From NCBI RefSeq assembly GCF_020194955.2, contig NZ_JAFCIY020000001.1, forward strand, positions 266,137-330,136: a stretch of DNA of 64,000 nucleotides. Reading direction: 5' to 3'. Below, piece after piece: positions 1 through 8,725 of the stretch. Within the stretch, counting starts at the first letter, position 1. Every line of letters starts with the position of its first letter. Source of the DNA: Desulfuromonas sp. CSMB_57 (GTDB taxonomy: Bacteria > Desulfobacterota > Desulfuromonadia > Desulfuromonadales > Syntrophotaleaceae). The translations under genes were made by a program, and so were the position numbers. The notes under the pieces were generated by a model. The model was not told where the DNA came from. It saw only the letters and a program-made list of their open reading frames with translations, and ran no database searches.

Positions 1-1
1 T

Positions 2-211
2 GGAGACAAATGTTTTATAAATGTAAGTGATTGGGACGGGCCTGAATCTCTATCAAGATACATAATTTCAGTATCTGAAGACGATGATCTATACAATAGC
101 TATTTTTCATGGAAAAAAAAGGACTTAAAACCTTCGTTTATGAATTTGCTAGAAAAGAATAAGGAACACGCTTTTGTCAGGTTGTGCAGGAAAATTAAAG
201 AAATAACATAG
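2..211 (+). CDS. C-terminal end of a GT10 alpha-1,3-fucosyltransferase-like protein (5' end outside window)
   Basis: An open frame runs into the window from the left and stops at TAG 209-211, leaving 69 residues. The tail carries the pattern FINVSDW, then a spaced helix, then SEDDDLYNSYFSWKK. This matches my memory of the end of bacterial GT10 fucosyltransferases, where a loop aligned as FI-V-DF is followed by a YL..L..ND..Y..YF.WR helix. Such enzymes transfer fucose from GDP-fucose to lipopolysaccharide or capsule glycans at the inner membrane. The stretch is clearly richer in A and T than the genes that follow, which suggests separate acquisition. The catalytic part is outside the window, so the family call rests on the tail alone. 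Confidence 0.5.
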   Translation, partial: GDKCFINVSDWDGPESLSRYIISVSEDDDLYNSYFSWKKKDLKPSFMNLLEKNKEHAFVRLCRKIKEIT

Positions 212-300
212 AAAATATTTGCCGTTTTTCCTGACAGTCGATTTATTGATATCAGGACCATGTTGAGCTATCATCCGTGCCCCGGGAGCCGAGGATATCA

Positions 301-960
301 ATGAAGAGGTTGAGAGCAGGAATCCATGTGGACTATGCGCTACAGCTGCTCAACAAGGGCTTCGTATGCCTGCCCTTGCGCGCCGGCGGCAAGCACCTGG
401 ACCTCGCCGCCATGGGCATTGAACCGCTCCATCTTCACACCATGGGCAAGAGGCTGAAGGAAGCCATGTTTACGGGCATCACCATGTCTTTATCCCTCAA
501 GCCACCCGGAGCAGACGACATCGAGCGCTGGTTCAGTGAATTCAGCGGCAATATCGGCATTTTAGCAGGCCACGGCAATCTCATCGTGCTCGATTTCGAC
601 TGTCCGGCCGCTTTTTTCCGCTGGCGCAAATCACATACCGAGCTGGTTTCACGCACTCCGGTTGCCCAGACCCCCGGTGGTTTCCACGTCTACCTGAGGT
701 CGACCCAGCCCACGGTGACCTCAAGTCTCTATGGCGGACTGCGCAAAGCCGGTCATATCAAGGCGCTCAGCGGCTACGTCGTCAGCAGCCCGTCGCGACT
801 TCAGGACGGCTCGACCTATTCCTGGCTTCCCGGACAATCGCCCTTCGACTGCAGCCCGCAGGAAGTTCCGGACCTTGGAAGCCTGTCGCTGTACGGGGAG
901 TCGCCGCTCAAGCGCGTTTATGATCGCATCCTCAAGCGCGGCTATTTCGACCATCAGTAG
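301..960 (+). CDS. Orphan primase-polymerase (AEP/prim-pol) N-terminal-like domain protein
   Basis: The 219-residue protein looks like a bifunctional DNA primase/polymerase N-terminal domain. It has a hydrophobic strand ending in LDFD (motif I, D-x-D), then TPGGFHVYLR (motif II, G-G-x-H), then GYVVSSPSR and a late DGSTYSW, as in the GYVV.PPS...Y.W core of prim-pol domains. The third acidic residue normally found just before GYVV is not evident (IKALSGYVV). The protein stops after this domain, so the helicase part of phage and plasmid prim-pols is missing. I chose ATG 301 because of the GAGG about 7 bases upstream; a GTG at 277 is the alternative. It sits 12 bases before two glycosyltransferase genes, an odd context. 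It may be a degenerate or repurposed nucleotide-binding domain. Confidence 0.6.
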   Translation: MKRLRAGIHVDYALQLLNKGFVCLPLRAGGKHLDLAAMGIEPLHLHTMGKRLKEAMFTGITMSLSLKPPGADDIERWFSEFSGNIGILAGHGNLIVLDFDCPAAFFRWRKSHTELVSRTPVAQTPGGFHVYLRSTQPTVTSSLYGGLRKAGHIKALSGYVVSSPSRLQDGSTYSWLPGQSPFDCSPQEVPDLGSLSLYGESPLKRVYDRILKRGYFDHQ

Positions 961-972
961 TCAGCGAGAGCC

Positions 973-3171
973 ATGTCTTCAGCCAGGAAGATATCTGTGG
1001 AGATGTCCGACGGAAAGCGATGCGGAACATTACCCTGCGTCAGCGTCGTCATGCCCGTGCGGAATGGAGCTGCAACCATCGCCAGGACGTTACGTTCGCT
1101 GGTCCCCGACCTCGGATTGATCTGGGAGATTCTGGTCCTGGATGATGGCTCAACGGACCAGACGCCGGCAATTGCTTCCCGGATGGCGCAGCTCTACGGT
1201 CTGCCTCTCGAGGTCATTCCGGTTTGCGCCGGCAGCGCGGGCGGGGCCCGCAATGCCGGCCTCGCCCAGGCAACCGGGGAGTTTATCTTCCTGCTCGATG
1301 CCGATGACGAAGTGGTCGCCGGCGGCTTGTCGCTGCTGCACGAGGCATTGTGTCGGGATAAGCGCGCGGGACTTTCCATCGGCGCCAACATCCGCCGGAC
1401 GCAAGGGCGGCCCGATAAGCTGAAGGTTCCGGTGGGCTATGGCGACAATCCGACGGAAAACGCACACAACTACCTGCGCAACGGGATATGGCCGATTGCC
1501 ATGGGCAGTGCGCTGGTCGTCTCCGCACGACTCGGGTCCCTGCGTTTTCCCGAGGCAATCGGACTGGACGAGGACACTTGCTTCTGGGCCGCGCTGCTGG
1601 CGCGTGAGCGGGTCGCGACCATCGCCTCACCCGTTCTGCTGTACCACCATGACGAAACGCGGATGGCCGATCGCTTCCTCCGTGCCCCTCGCCGAACCCT
1701 GCTTGCCATTTCCCGCGAATTCAACCGGCTTGCCGCCTTCGGCATCGACGGCGCTACCCTGCAGTGGCGCAAGGCATGGATTGCCCTGCGCATCGCCCGC
1801 CAGCTCCTGATAAGCCGGCGCTATGCCGAAGCGGCATACATCCTGCGCGTTGCGCGGGCCCATCCTGCGTTCCGTCAGGGCTGGAAGGTTTTCCAGTATC
1901 GGCTGCGCATCGGGACGGGCCTTGCTTGGAAAAATTGGCGGTCGGGCATTTCAGCAGAGTCCCAGCCGCACGGCGGTCCGCGAACCTTGATCCTGACCTA
2001 CGATCCAGCCTGGCCGCCCGTTTCCGGCGCGGATCTCCGGAATTGGGGCAACGCAAAAGCGGCCGCACAGAGCGGGCCGGTGCTGCTCGTTTCGGTCCGT
2101 CCCCAGGAAGTCTCCGCGCCACCTCCCGAAGCCGCTGTCACCATCGCGTCCCTGGAGCGGGCCGGGGAGGGTCGAATGCCGAGCCTTGCCCGCCGCCGGA
2201 CGCGCATCGAGCCGCGCATTTCCGCCGTCGCCCTGCAGCGATTGCTCGATATGGCCGGCACTTTCCGGCCGGATGCCATGGTGGTGGAGGGTATCCCCCT
2301 GTTTCGCCTCATCCCGCCGCTGCGCCGACTCGCGCGGCTGCTGGTTCTCGACATGCATAATGTCGAGTCCGAGCTGGTCAGCCAGCAGGACGAGCGGGCA
2401 ACTCCCATGATGCAACTGACGCGGCTCCTGCGGAACGATGCCGCCCGCATCCGCCGACTGGAAGGCAAGGCCGCGACAATGGTCGATCGCGTCTGGGTCT
2501 GTTCGGAGGATGACCGCGAAAGGCTGCTGGCATTTGCCCGGCCCGGGGCGGTCGATATCGTTCCCAACGGCATCCCCCGCTGCGACGAAATGCCCACCGG
2601 CTTGGCGCCGCTGCCGCCCCTCGACGGCGGGTGCCCGACACTGCTCTTCGTCGGCCATCTCGGCTACTGGCCGAACGTGGAAGCCGCTCAGTGCCTGGCG
2701 CAGTCCATCCTGCCGCGGATTCGAAACCGGTTTCCGCGCACTGAACTGATACTGGCCGGCCGTTATCCCAAACCCGCGGTGCGAGCCCTGGCCGAACTGC
2801 CTGGCGTGCAGCTCGTCGAGGCTCCGCAGGATCTCGCCGCTCTTTATCGCCGCTCCCAGCTCTGCGTCGCGCCCATCCGGGCCGGCGGCGGCACGCGGAT
2901 CAAAATCATGGAGGCGATGGCCTGGGGACTGGCCGTGGTGGCCACGCCCCTTGCCGTGGAAGGCCTCGGTCTGGCCAACGGCATCGACGTTTCCCTCGCC
3001 GATACGGACGAGGGGCTGGCGAAACTCGCCTGCGATCTTTGCGCCGATCCGGCACGGTTGGAGCGGCAGCGCCGATTCGCGCATGCCTTTGTCAGATTGC
3101 AGTTCGGGCCACGGGCTATCCATGGCGCCGTGCGGCGCGGCCTGAACATTACCGAGGATGGACGCCCATGA
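973..3171 (+). CDS. Two-domain glycosyltransferase, GT2 fused to GT4
   Basis: The protein has 732 residues. Residues about 20-320 form a GT-A family 2 glycosyltransferase: VSVVMPVRNG at the start, DDGS around 57-60, and the metal-binding DADDE at 109-113. From about residue 334 a GT-B family 4 glycosyltransferase begins (PRTLILTYDPAWPPVSG) and ends with the C-terminal Rossmann part, including FVGHLGYWPN, the donor-site region IRAGGGTRIKIMEAMAWG, and VVATPLAVEG. Both parts probably add successive sugars to a surface polysaccharide from nucleotide-sugar donors in the cytoplasm. The stop codon overlaps the ATG of the next gene (ATGA at 3168-3171), so the two are probably translationally coupled. 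The donor and acceptor sugars cannot be predicted from the sequence. Confidence 0.85.
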   Translation: MSSARKISVEMSDGKRCGTLPCVSVVMPVRNGAATIARTLRSLVPDLGLIWEILVLDDGSTDQTPAIASRMAQLYGLPLEVIPVCAGSAGGARNAGLAQATGEFIFLLDADDEVVAGGLSLLHEALCRDKRAGLSIGANIRRTQGRPDKLKVPVGYGDNPTENAHNYLRNGIWPIAMGSALVVSARLGSLRFPEAIGLDEDTCFWAALLARERVATIASPVLLYHHDETRMADRFLRAPRRTLLAISREFNRLAAFGIDGATLQWRKAWIALRIARQLLISRRYAEAAYILRVARAHPAFRQGWKVFQYRLRIGTGLAWKNWRSGISAESQPHGGPRTLILTYDPAWPPVSGADLRNWGNAKAAAQSGPVLLVSVRPQEVSAPPPEAAVTIASLERAGEGRMPSLARRRTRIEPRISAVALQRLLDMAGTFRPDAMVVEGIPLFRLIPPLRRLARLLVLDMHNVESELVSQQDERATPMMQLTRLLRNDAARIRRLEGKAATMVDRVWVCSEDDRERLLAFARPGAVDIVPNGIPRCDEMPTGLAPLPPLDGGCPTLLFVGHLGYWPNVEAAQCLAQSILPRIRNRFPRTELILAGRYPKPAVRALAELPGVQLVEAPQDLAALYRRSQLCVAPIRAGGGTRIKIMEAMAWGLAVVATPLAVEGLGLANGIDVSLADTDEGLAKLACDLCADPARLERQRRFAHAFVRLQFGPRAIHGAVRRGLNITEDGRP

Positions 3172-4739
3172 TACCACCGTTGCTGCACCAGACATGGAAA
3201 ACCGATCACCTTCCCGACCGCTTTGCCGGCTACGTTGAGAGCTGGCAGCGTCATAATCCCGGCTGGACCCGCATTCTGTGGACGGATCGGATGCTGCTCG
3301 AATTTGTCGCCGAACACTATCCGGATTTTCTTTCCACGTTTTGCAGCTACCGCTTTGGCGTCCGGCGAGCCGATGCCGCCAGATATCTGTTATTGCATCA
3401 TTTCGGCGGTATTTATGCCGATATCGATTGCCGGTGCGTGGCGCCCTTCGACCCCATCATGGACGAAGAGCGAGTCGTGCTGTGCAAGGAGCCTCCATCC
3501 CATGCGGATCGGCAGGCAACGCTTCGCGGTCTTCCCTATCTGGTCTTCAACGGTACCATGGCAAGCCCGCCCGGCCATCCCTTCTGGCCGCACGTCCTCG
3601 CTTATCTCCCGGGTCTGGCGCAGGCCAAGGAAACCCTCGACGCCACCGGCCCCTGCCTGCTCACATCCGCCCAACTGAGCTTTCCCAACCAGGCCGGCCT
3701 GGTGATCCACCCGTCGCACCTCTTTACGCCCCTGAACAGCAACGGCGCCCGAGAGGCCGGCACAACCGGCCGGGTTGAATTGTCCATCCACGACTGGGCC
3801 GGTACCTGGTGGTCGCCAAAGCCTGCCGGGAAATGGCACGATCGCCTGCGCCTCGCCTTTTACAAAACGCGTTATCGCCTGGAACGCGGCGAGCATCTGT
3901 GTGAAACCACCGCGCGCCTGTCGGTTGATGCGGCCGCCTTGACGGCGTCGGCACCACGCGGCGACAACCTTGCGATCCTGGTGCCGCTGCGCGACGCGGC
4001 ACAGCATATCGAACCGTTTCTCAAGGCTGTCGGCGGATTGGAACATTCCAAGGAAAAGACCAAACTCGTTTTCTGCGAAGGGGACAGCGCGGACGACAGT
4101 TGGGAGCGACTCCAGGCAGCGGTTGAGCCGCTGCGGAAAGAATATCGCCATATCGTTCTGTTGCAGAAGCAGGTAGGTACGCGAATCGACAGGTCAAAAC
4201 GATGGAAGGCAAAGATACAGCGGGCGCGGCGCGCGGGTATCGCTTCCGTGCGAAATCACCTTATCGACCATGGTTTGGATGCTTCCGACGACTGGGCGCT
4301 GTGGATGGACATCGACGTCTGGCACTTCCCGGCGGACATGGTCCGGCGTCTTGTAAACACCGGCGGCCGGATCGTGACCCCCAATTGCGTGAAGGTGCCG
4401 GGCGGTCCGAGTTTCGATCTCAATGCCTTCGTAACTCTCCACCCGGAAAAGGATTATCGCTACTACCGCGCCACCCGCCGCGGGCTGTATCAACCGCCGG
4501 CCAACACCGTCCGCCGCATGCATCTCAGCGACGTTCGCCATCTGGAGCGGATCGATCTCCACTCGGTGGGGGGTACCATGCTGCTGGTCGACGCCGCGCT
4601 TCACCGCGCAGGCCTGCGATTCCCGGAAATTCCCTATTGCGACCTCATCGAAACCGAAGGATTCGCCGCCCTTGCACGCGATCTGGGCATCATCCCCCTC
4701 GGCTTGCCAAAGGTTGAAGTGCTACATGTGCCTTGGTGA
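3168..4739 (+). CDS. Fusion glycosyltransferase: Och1-like GT32 domain plus Anp1-like GT62 domain
   Basis: The start is ATG 3168, overlapping the previous stop and preceded by GAGG at 3154. The product has 523 residues. The first half (IPPLLHQTWKT, then RYLLLHHFGGIYADIDC with its DID metal site) is a glycosyltransferase sugar-binding region containing a DXD motif, as in yeast Och1 and bacterial GT32 enzymes. The second half (from about residue 265) has WALWMDIDVWHFP, TPNCVKV, a later SVGGTMLLVDA and DLIETEGFAALARDLG. These correspond in order to the Anp1/Mnn9/Van1 mannan polymerase family (GT62). Anp1 domains are best known from fungi. The order GT32-GT62 in one polypeptide suggests consecutive transfers, possibly of mannose. 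The sugar specificity is inference. Confidence 0.75.
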   Translation: MIPPLLHQTWKTDHLPDRFAGYVESWQRHNPGWTRILWTDRMLLEFVAEHYPDFLSTFCSYRFGVRRADAARYLLLHHFGGIYADIDCRCVAPFDPIMDEERVVLCKEPPSHADRQATLRGLPYLVFNGTMASPPGHPFWPHVLAYLPGLAQAKETLDATGPCLLTSAQLSFPNQAGLVIHPSHLFTPLNSNGAREAGTTGRVELSIHDWAGTWWSPKPAGKWHDRLRLAFYKTRYRLERGEHLCETTARLSVDAAALTASAPRGDNLAILVPLRDAAQHIEPFLKAVGGLEHSKEKTKLVFCEGDSADDSWERLQAAVEPLRKEYRHIVLLQKQVGTRIDRSKRWKAKIQRARRAGIASVRNHLIDHGLDASDDWALWMDIDVWHFPADMVRRLVNTGGRIVTPNCVKVPGGPSFDLNAFVTLHPEKDYRYYRATRRGLYQPPANTVRRMHLSDVRHLERIDLHSVGGTMLLVDAALHRAGLRFPEIPYCDLIETEGFAALARDLGIIPLGLPKVEVLHVPW

Positions 4740-4840
4740 AGGATGTGTCGAAATCGGAAATGGGGTCAAATCTGCTGTTGGCTTTTAGTACTCATGACCC
4801 CTTTGGTTCCCTGCCTTCTGCAGGCCGACTGTGTCTCCCC

Positions 4841-6199
4841 TCAGGTGAAATAGCGTTCCATCTTGGTGAAGACTTCGGGCATGCAGAAAATGATCAGATG
4901 ATCATCGGCCATCAGCCGGGTATCGCCATCGGGTATGATCACATTCTGCCCCCTGACGATGGTGCCCACCAGCAGGCCCCGCGGGAAGTTGGCATTGGAT
5001 ATTTTCTTGCCCACCACCGCCGCCGAAGCCGGTAGAACCAATTCCATCGTTTCGGCCATCTCATCCTGCAAAAGGGAAAGGGATAGGACATCCTCCCGCA
5101 TGGTGAACTTCAGGATTTTGGATGCCGTACTCAGATGCGGATTGATGGTATCGCCGATTTCCAAAGCCTCGTACACGGGGGCGTATCGGATTCTGGTCAC
5201 CTCGGTGATCATCTTCTTTACACCCAGTTTCCGCCCCAACACCGAAGCCACCAGGTTGATGCGGTCATCCCCCGTTGCGGCCACCAGTACGTCGGCTTCC
5301 GAGATCTCCTCCTCGTTGAAGTAGGAGAGGTCGGTTCCGTCGCCCTGCTGGACGATGGTTCTGCTCAGTTCGCGATTCAGAACATCGACCCGTGACTCGT
5401 TCTTTTCGATGAGCTTGACGAGAAAGGAATGTTCCTGGTCGGCTTCCAAAAGGGTGGCTAGGGTATATCCGATATCTCCCCCTCCCAGTATGACCACACG
5501 GTCGATTCGGGTAGTGGTGCGGTGCAGGTAACGGCTCGCCTCCTGCATGACCTCCGCCTTGCCGATGAGGTAGACCTTGTCGCCCGCGCTTAAGGTGTCC
5601 GCTCCACTGGGCAGGAGAAAGTTGCCGTCCGTCCTCCTGATGCCCACGACAATGCACCCTTTGGGCAGGGACAATGCGTGCAGCGGCTTTTCGACGATTT
5701 CGGCGTTCGCGGCCACATGGACGGCCATGTGCATCGCTTTCCCTTCATCATAGTATTCCACTTCCACGGCATCGGGAAAGTAAATCCGCTTGGCGATTTC
5801 CCTGGCCGCGGTCTTTTCCGGACTGATGATCAGGTCAATCCCGAGTTGGGTCTGGGTCAGCCCTCTGGTGTCCACATCGATGCTGCCGGCGCTTTCCGGC
5901 TTTCGAACCCTGGCTACCGTATACTTAACGCCGAAAGTTTTGGCGATCATGCAGGCGATGATGTTCACCTCATCCGATTCGGTGACCGCGATGAGCATTT
6001 GGGCTGATTTAATCCTGGCCTTCTCCAGCACGTCCAGATTGGCCCCGTTGCCGCTTATGACCGGGAGATCCAGTTGCTGCCCCAGGATCTTCACGGTTTC
6101 AGGGTTTTTGTCCACGATCACGATTTTCTGGTTCCTGTGCTTGAGGTTCTTGGCCAGTTCCTGGCCGACGTCGCCTCCGCCGATGATCACGATGTGCAT
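4841..6199 (-). CDS. trkA: Trk potassium uptake regulatory protein TrkA, double RCK
   Basis: The 452-residue protein starts with MHIVIIGGGDVGQELAKNL, the Rossmann GxGxxG of an RCK domain. The second half repeats it (VVILGGGDIGYTLATLL), so there are two TrkA_N domains, each followed by a TrkA_C-like domain near residues 145-225 and at the C-terminus. TrkA is a cytoplasmic NAD(H)-binding ring that gates a Trk/Ktr-type K+ channel. I placed the start at 6199 rather than at the longer frame because of a GAGGAGG ribosome site about 9 bases upstream. No TrkH/TrkG transmembrane partner is nearby. Instead the gene sits just downstream of a CPA2 antiporter on the same strand, which it may regulate, as the RCK domains of KefB/KefC do. 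Confidence 0.88.
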   Translation of the reverse strand: MHIVIIGGGDVGQELAKNLKHRNQKIVIVDKNPETVKILGQQLDLPVISGNGANLDVLEKARIKSAQMLIAVTESDEVNIIACMIAKTFGVKYTVARVRKPESAGSIDVDTRGLTQTQLGIDLIISPEKTAAREIAKRIYFPDAVEVEYYDEGKAMHMAVHVAANAEIVEKPLHALSLPKGCIVVGIRRTDGNFLLPSGADTLSAGDKVYLIGKAEVMQEASRYLHRTTTRIDRVVILGGGDIGYTLATLLEADQEHSFLVKLIEKNESRVDVLNRELSRTIVQQGDGTDLSYFNEEEISEADVLVAATGDDRINLVASVLGRKLGVKKMITEVTRIRYAPVYEALEIGDTINPHLSTASKILKFTMREDVLSLSLLQDEMAETMELVLPASAAVVGKKISNANFPRGLLVGTIVRGQNVIIPDGDTRLMADDHLIIFCMPEVFTKMERYFT

Positions 6200-6277
6200 G
6201 CGATACCGCCTCCTCACGGTTCCCGTTTCCGTCCGGAAGTGAAACGCCAAACATCCGAAAAGCAAAGTAGACGAATG

Positions 6278-7432
6278 TTACCTTCTCCTGAGTCGATCGA
6301 TCCGGTCGGCGATGGCGGGGGCCATACGAAACAGGTACACGCCGAGGATGGCGGTAACCACGATGTAAATCCCCAGGAAAACGCGCAGCACCGTATCGGC
6401 CAGGGCCGCGATGACGACCGAGAATTCGCCTCTCTGCGTCAGGGAGAATGCCGCCCTCACGGCCCCCTTGAAGGAAAGGCCGTACATTCTTCCGCCCCAG
6501 AACCCGACGGTCAATTTCGCGACAATGGCCCAGAAAATGAGAACTGCCAGGGCCGCGGGTGAAATGACTCCGGTGCCGAAGGTGACGGAGGTTCCGAACC
6601 AGAAAAAGAAAAAGGGCAGGCTCAGGTCCTTGATCGGTTCGATCAACTTGCCCATATCTTTGGAGGTCCCCGTCTCCGAAAGCATGACGCCGGCCAGAAA
6701 CGCTCCCAGAAGTTTGGAAAGCTCCATCGCCTCCGCGATGCCGGCGAAAACCAGGGCCACGGTCATGGCAAAGAGCGGCATGAAGTCTCTGGACATATAT
6801 CGGTTGACGAATATGTCCAGTCTGCGGAAGCCTTGGTGGGCAATGAGAATGGAGGCCGCCGTGGCCAGGACGACCTTGAGGAAAATCATGCCCACCGCCC
6901 CTGGGGAGATGAGCCCCCGGGTGCTGAGCCCAACCAGGAAGGAGACCATCACCGGGGCGGCGAGGTCCTCGAAGATCAGGAGCGCAAGCTTGAATTCCCC
7001 TTCGGGACTTTTCAAGCGGCCGGTTTCCTCCAGCATCTTCACCGTGATGGACGAGCTGGTCGCATAGGCGACGCCACCAATGATCAAAGCGGCCATCAGG
7101 TTGAACCCGAACAGATAGGCAATCAGAGAACTGCCGCCGAAATTAAAGCCGATGTCCATGACTCCGACTTTCCAGATCCGGCGAGAGATATTGAGCAGGC
7201 GGTTCAGGGGAAAATGGAGGCCCAGCAGGAAAAAAAGCAGGATAATCCCAAATCTGGAGATCTGGTCTATGATGGTCAGTTCCGCACCGGTGAGCAGTCC
7301 GGACAGGGCGATGCCGAAGAAAATATAGGCCAGCAGGGAAGGGAGTTTGAGTCGTTGAAAAAGGAAGTTGCCGAGGAAGAACAGAAAAAACATTACCCCG
7401 GCAATCAGGAACAGGTGCTCACTATGGGCCAT
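6278..7432 (-). CDS. CPA2-family monovalent cation/proton antiporter (Na_H_Exchanger domain)
   Basis: The protein has 384 residues, almost entirely membrane helices (about 11-12). It has the fold signature of the CPA2 antiporters: LPSLLAYIFFGIALSG in TM2, the long FGIILLFFLLGLHFP segment, GGVAYATSSSITVKMLEE, and the ion-site region LLIFEDLAAP (the ED pair). KLLGAFLAGVMLSET and LTQRGEFSVVIAAL follow near the end. It lacks the fused RCK/TrkA_N tail of KefB/KefC; the trkA-like gene 78 bases downstream probably supplies this function in trans. It would exchange K+ or Na+ for H+ across the inner membrane. The ion is not decidable from the sequence. Confidence 0.85.
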   Translation of the reverse strand: MAHSEHLFLIAGVMFFLFFLGNFLFQRLKLPSLLAYIFFGIALSGLLTGAELTIIDQISRFGIILLFFLLGLHFPLNRLLNISRRIWKVGVMDIGFNFGGSSLIAYLFGFNLMAALIIGGVAYATSSSITVKMLEETGRLKSPEGEFKLALLIFEDLAAPVMVSFLVGLSTRGLISPGAVGMIFLKVVLATAASILIAHQGFRRLDIFVNRYMSRDFMPLFAMTVALVFAGIAEAMELSKLLGAFLAGVMLSETGTSKDMGKLIEPIKDLSLPFFFFWFGTSVTFGTGVISPAALAVLIFWAIVAKLTVGFWGGRMYGLSFKGAVRAAFSLTQRGEFSVVIAALADTVLRVFLGIYIVVTAILGVYLFRMAPAIADRIDRLRRR

Positions 7433-7592
7433 TGCGGCATCTCCCGCCTGGATTCAGCCGGTCATCCTTGCCCGGCAAGTCCGGTTGAATCTCTTTTTCA
7501 TTCAGGAACTTAGACCGTACCGTTATGGGGCCGCAAACAGTCGACGAATCCACGCACGGAGGTCATGCCTCAATTAAAGCAGAAAGTCACGG

Positions 7593-7829
7593 TTATGACA
7601 GGAGCTTCGACGCCTCCTCCAACTTCCCGGCCGGCAAGCCGTCCGTTACCATTCTCCGTTCAATATGGCGTGCTGCCTGCCTGAGACCCGAAAGGTCCCG
7701 CCTTAAATACACGGCCAATTCTACCCGCGCCAGGGTTTCACAATGCCTGGCCAGCAACGCCGCCAGCGCTCTGGCTTCGGCAGCGAGCTGCGCTTTGCCT
7801 GGCTGGAGCAGTTCCTGTTCATGAACCAT
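7593..7829 (-). CDS. Small helical protein, possibly the tail of a REP-associated transposase
   Basis: A 78-residue frame rich in Ala, Leu and Arg. The segment ARVELAVYLRRDLSGLRQAA reads like a helix-turn-helix with the pattern found in DnaA C-terminal-type domains that end some Y1 (REP-associated) transposases, where a strain-variable tail RDxSxLxxAxRxLxxR is common. The catalytic HUH part is absent. If the reading is right this is a remnant rather than a working gene. No convincing ribosome site precedes it. It could equally be a spurious frame. Confidence 0.3.
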   Translation of the reverse strand: MVHEQELLQPGKAQLAAEARALAALLARHCETLARVELAVYLRRDLSGLRQAARHIERRMVTDGLPAGKLEEASKLLS

Positions 7830-7999
7830 GCGGGCTTGTATTGCCCATTGGGTCTGTTATGGTTTTTTTGTGACGACAGAATCGGGTCATTGTCTGGTCG
7901 GTAATCGTCCTGGATTTGTCGACAGTTCGCCAATGAATGTCGAGGATGATGCCTTGAAAATGGTTTCGGCTCCTCAGCCCTTTTCCCGGACCATTTCGA

Positions 8000-8725
8000 A
8001 TGATCCTTCCGGCTGTCCTATCATCCCTGCTGGGTGGGCTGTTGCTGCTTTGGGCCTGCGAGGTGGCTGCCACGCCCCCCGAATTGGCGCCGTTCGATGT
8101 GGGCACTGTTGTCGCGAGGATGGCCGCAGCCTTCCAACAGATGGACGCCTACCAGGCCGAGATTGAGACCAGCGAATATCAGGATGGCCGGATCGTGACG
8201 ACCCGGCGCTTTCGCTTTTCCTTCCGAAAACCGGACCTGCTGCGAATCGACATGGAAACCCCTCATCCGGGCATGCGCCTGGTCTATCCCGATGAAACCG
8301 GGCGGGTGTTCGTTCAATTCGGCGGCTGGAAGGGGTTTTTGAAGTTGCGTCTGGCGCCGGACAATCCTCTACTTGCAACCCGGTCCGGGCAACGGATCGA
8401 TCAGTCCGACCTCGGTCTGCTGATCCGCAACATCGCCCGCAGCGTCGGCGAGCCAAGCCGCGGCGAACCGCAGCTGGTGGAAAAAGACCGGCAGTTGCTG
8501 CTGGAGGTGGTGGCTGCCGACCATTTCCTGCCCGGGGTGGTGACTCGTTACCGGTTCGTCATCGACAAGACACTCTGGCTGCCCGTGGCGGTCGATGAGT
8601 TGACCCCCGATGGCCGGATGAAAAGAACCGTCCGTTTCCGCAACCTGAATATCTCCCCCCAGTTGCCGGAGGATTTCTTTGCCATCGATGGAAAAACGGG
8701 CAGCCATGGACCGGCAGCCCCATAG
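8000..8725 (+). CDS. Exported LolA/MucB-like outer-membrane lipoprotein-sorting family protein
   Basis: The protein has 241 residues with an N-terminal hydrophobic signal sequence. The signal ends in LLLLWAC, a possible lipobox, or in a signal peptidase I site a little later. The rest (RMAAAFQQMDAYQAEIETSEYQDG, then FRKPDLLRIDMETPHPGMRLVYP, then a late DELTPDGRMKRTVRFRNLNIS and LPEDFFAID) follows the half-barrel plan of LolA, RseB and related proteins that bind lipid acyl chains in the periplasm. The gene opens a four-gene cluster with prenyl-lipid genes, so it may carry a lipid made by its neighbours. Its stop overlaps the likely start of the next gene. It is probably not LolA itself. Confidence 0.65.
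   Translation: MILPAVLSSLLGGLLLLWACEVAATPPELAPFDVGTVVARMAAAFQQMDAYQAEIETSEYQDGRIVTTRRFRFSFRKPDLLRIDMETPHPGMRLVYPDETGRVFVQFGGWKGFLKLRLAPDNPLLATRSGQRIDQSDLGLLIRNIARSVGEPSRGEPQLVEKDRQLLLEVVAADHFLPGVVTRYRFVIDKTLWLPVAVDELTPDGRMKRTVRFRNLNISPQLPEDFFAIDGKTGSHGPAAP

Noticed and set aside
4766..4804. GGGGTCA...TGACCCC inverted words between the glycosyltransferase gene and trkA
   Set aside because: Seven-base arms about 25 bases apart without further structure; too weak to call a terminator or mobile element.
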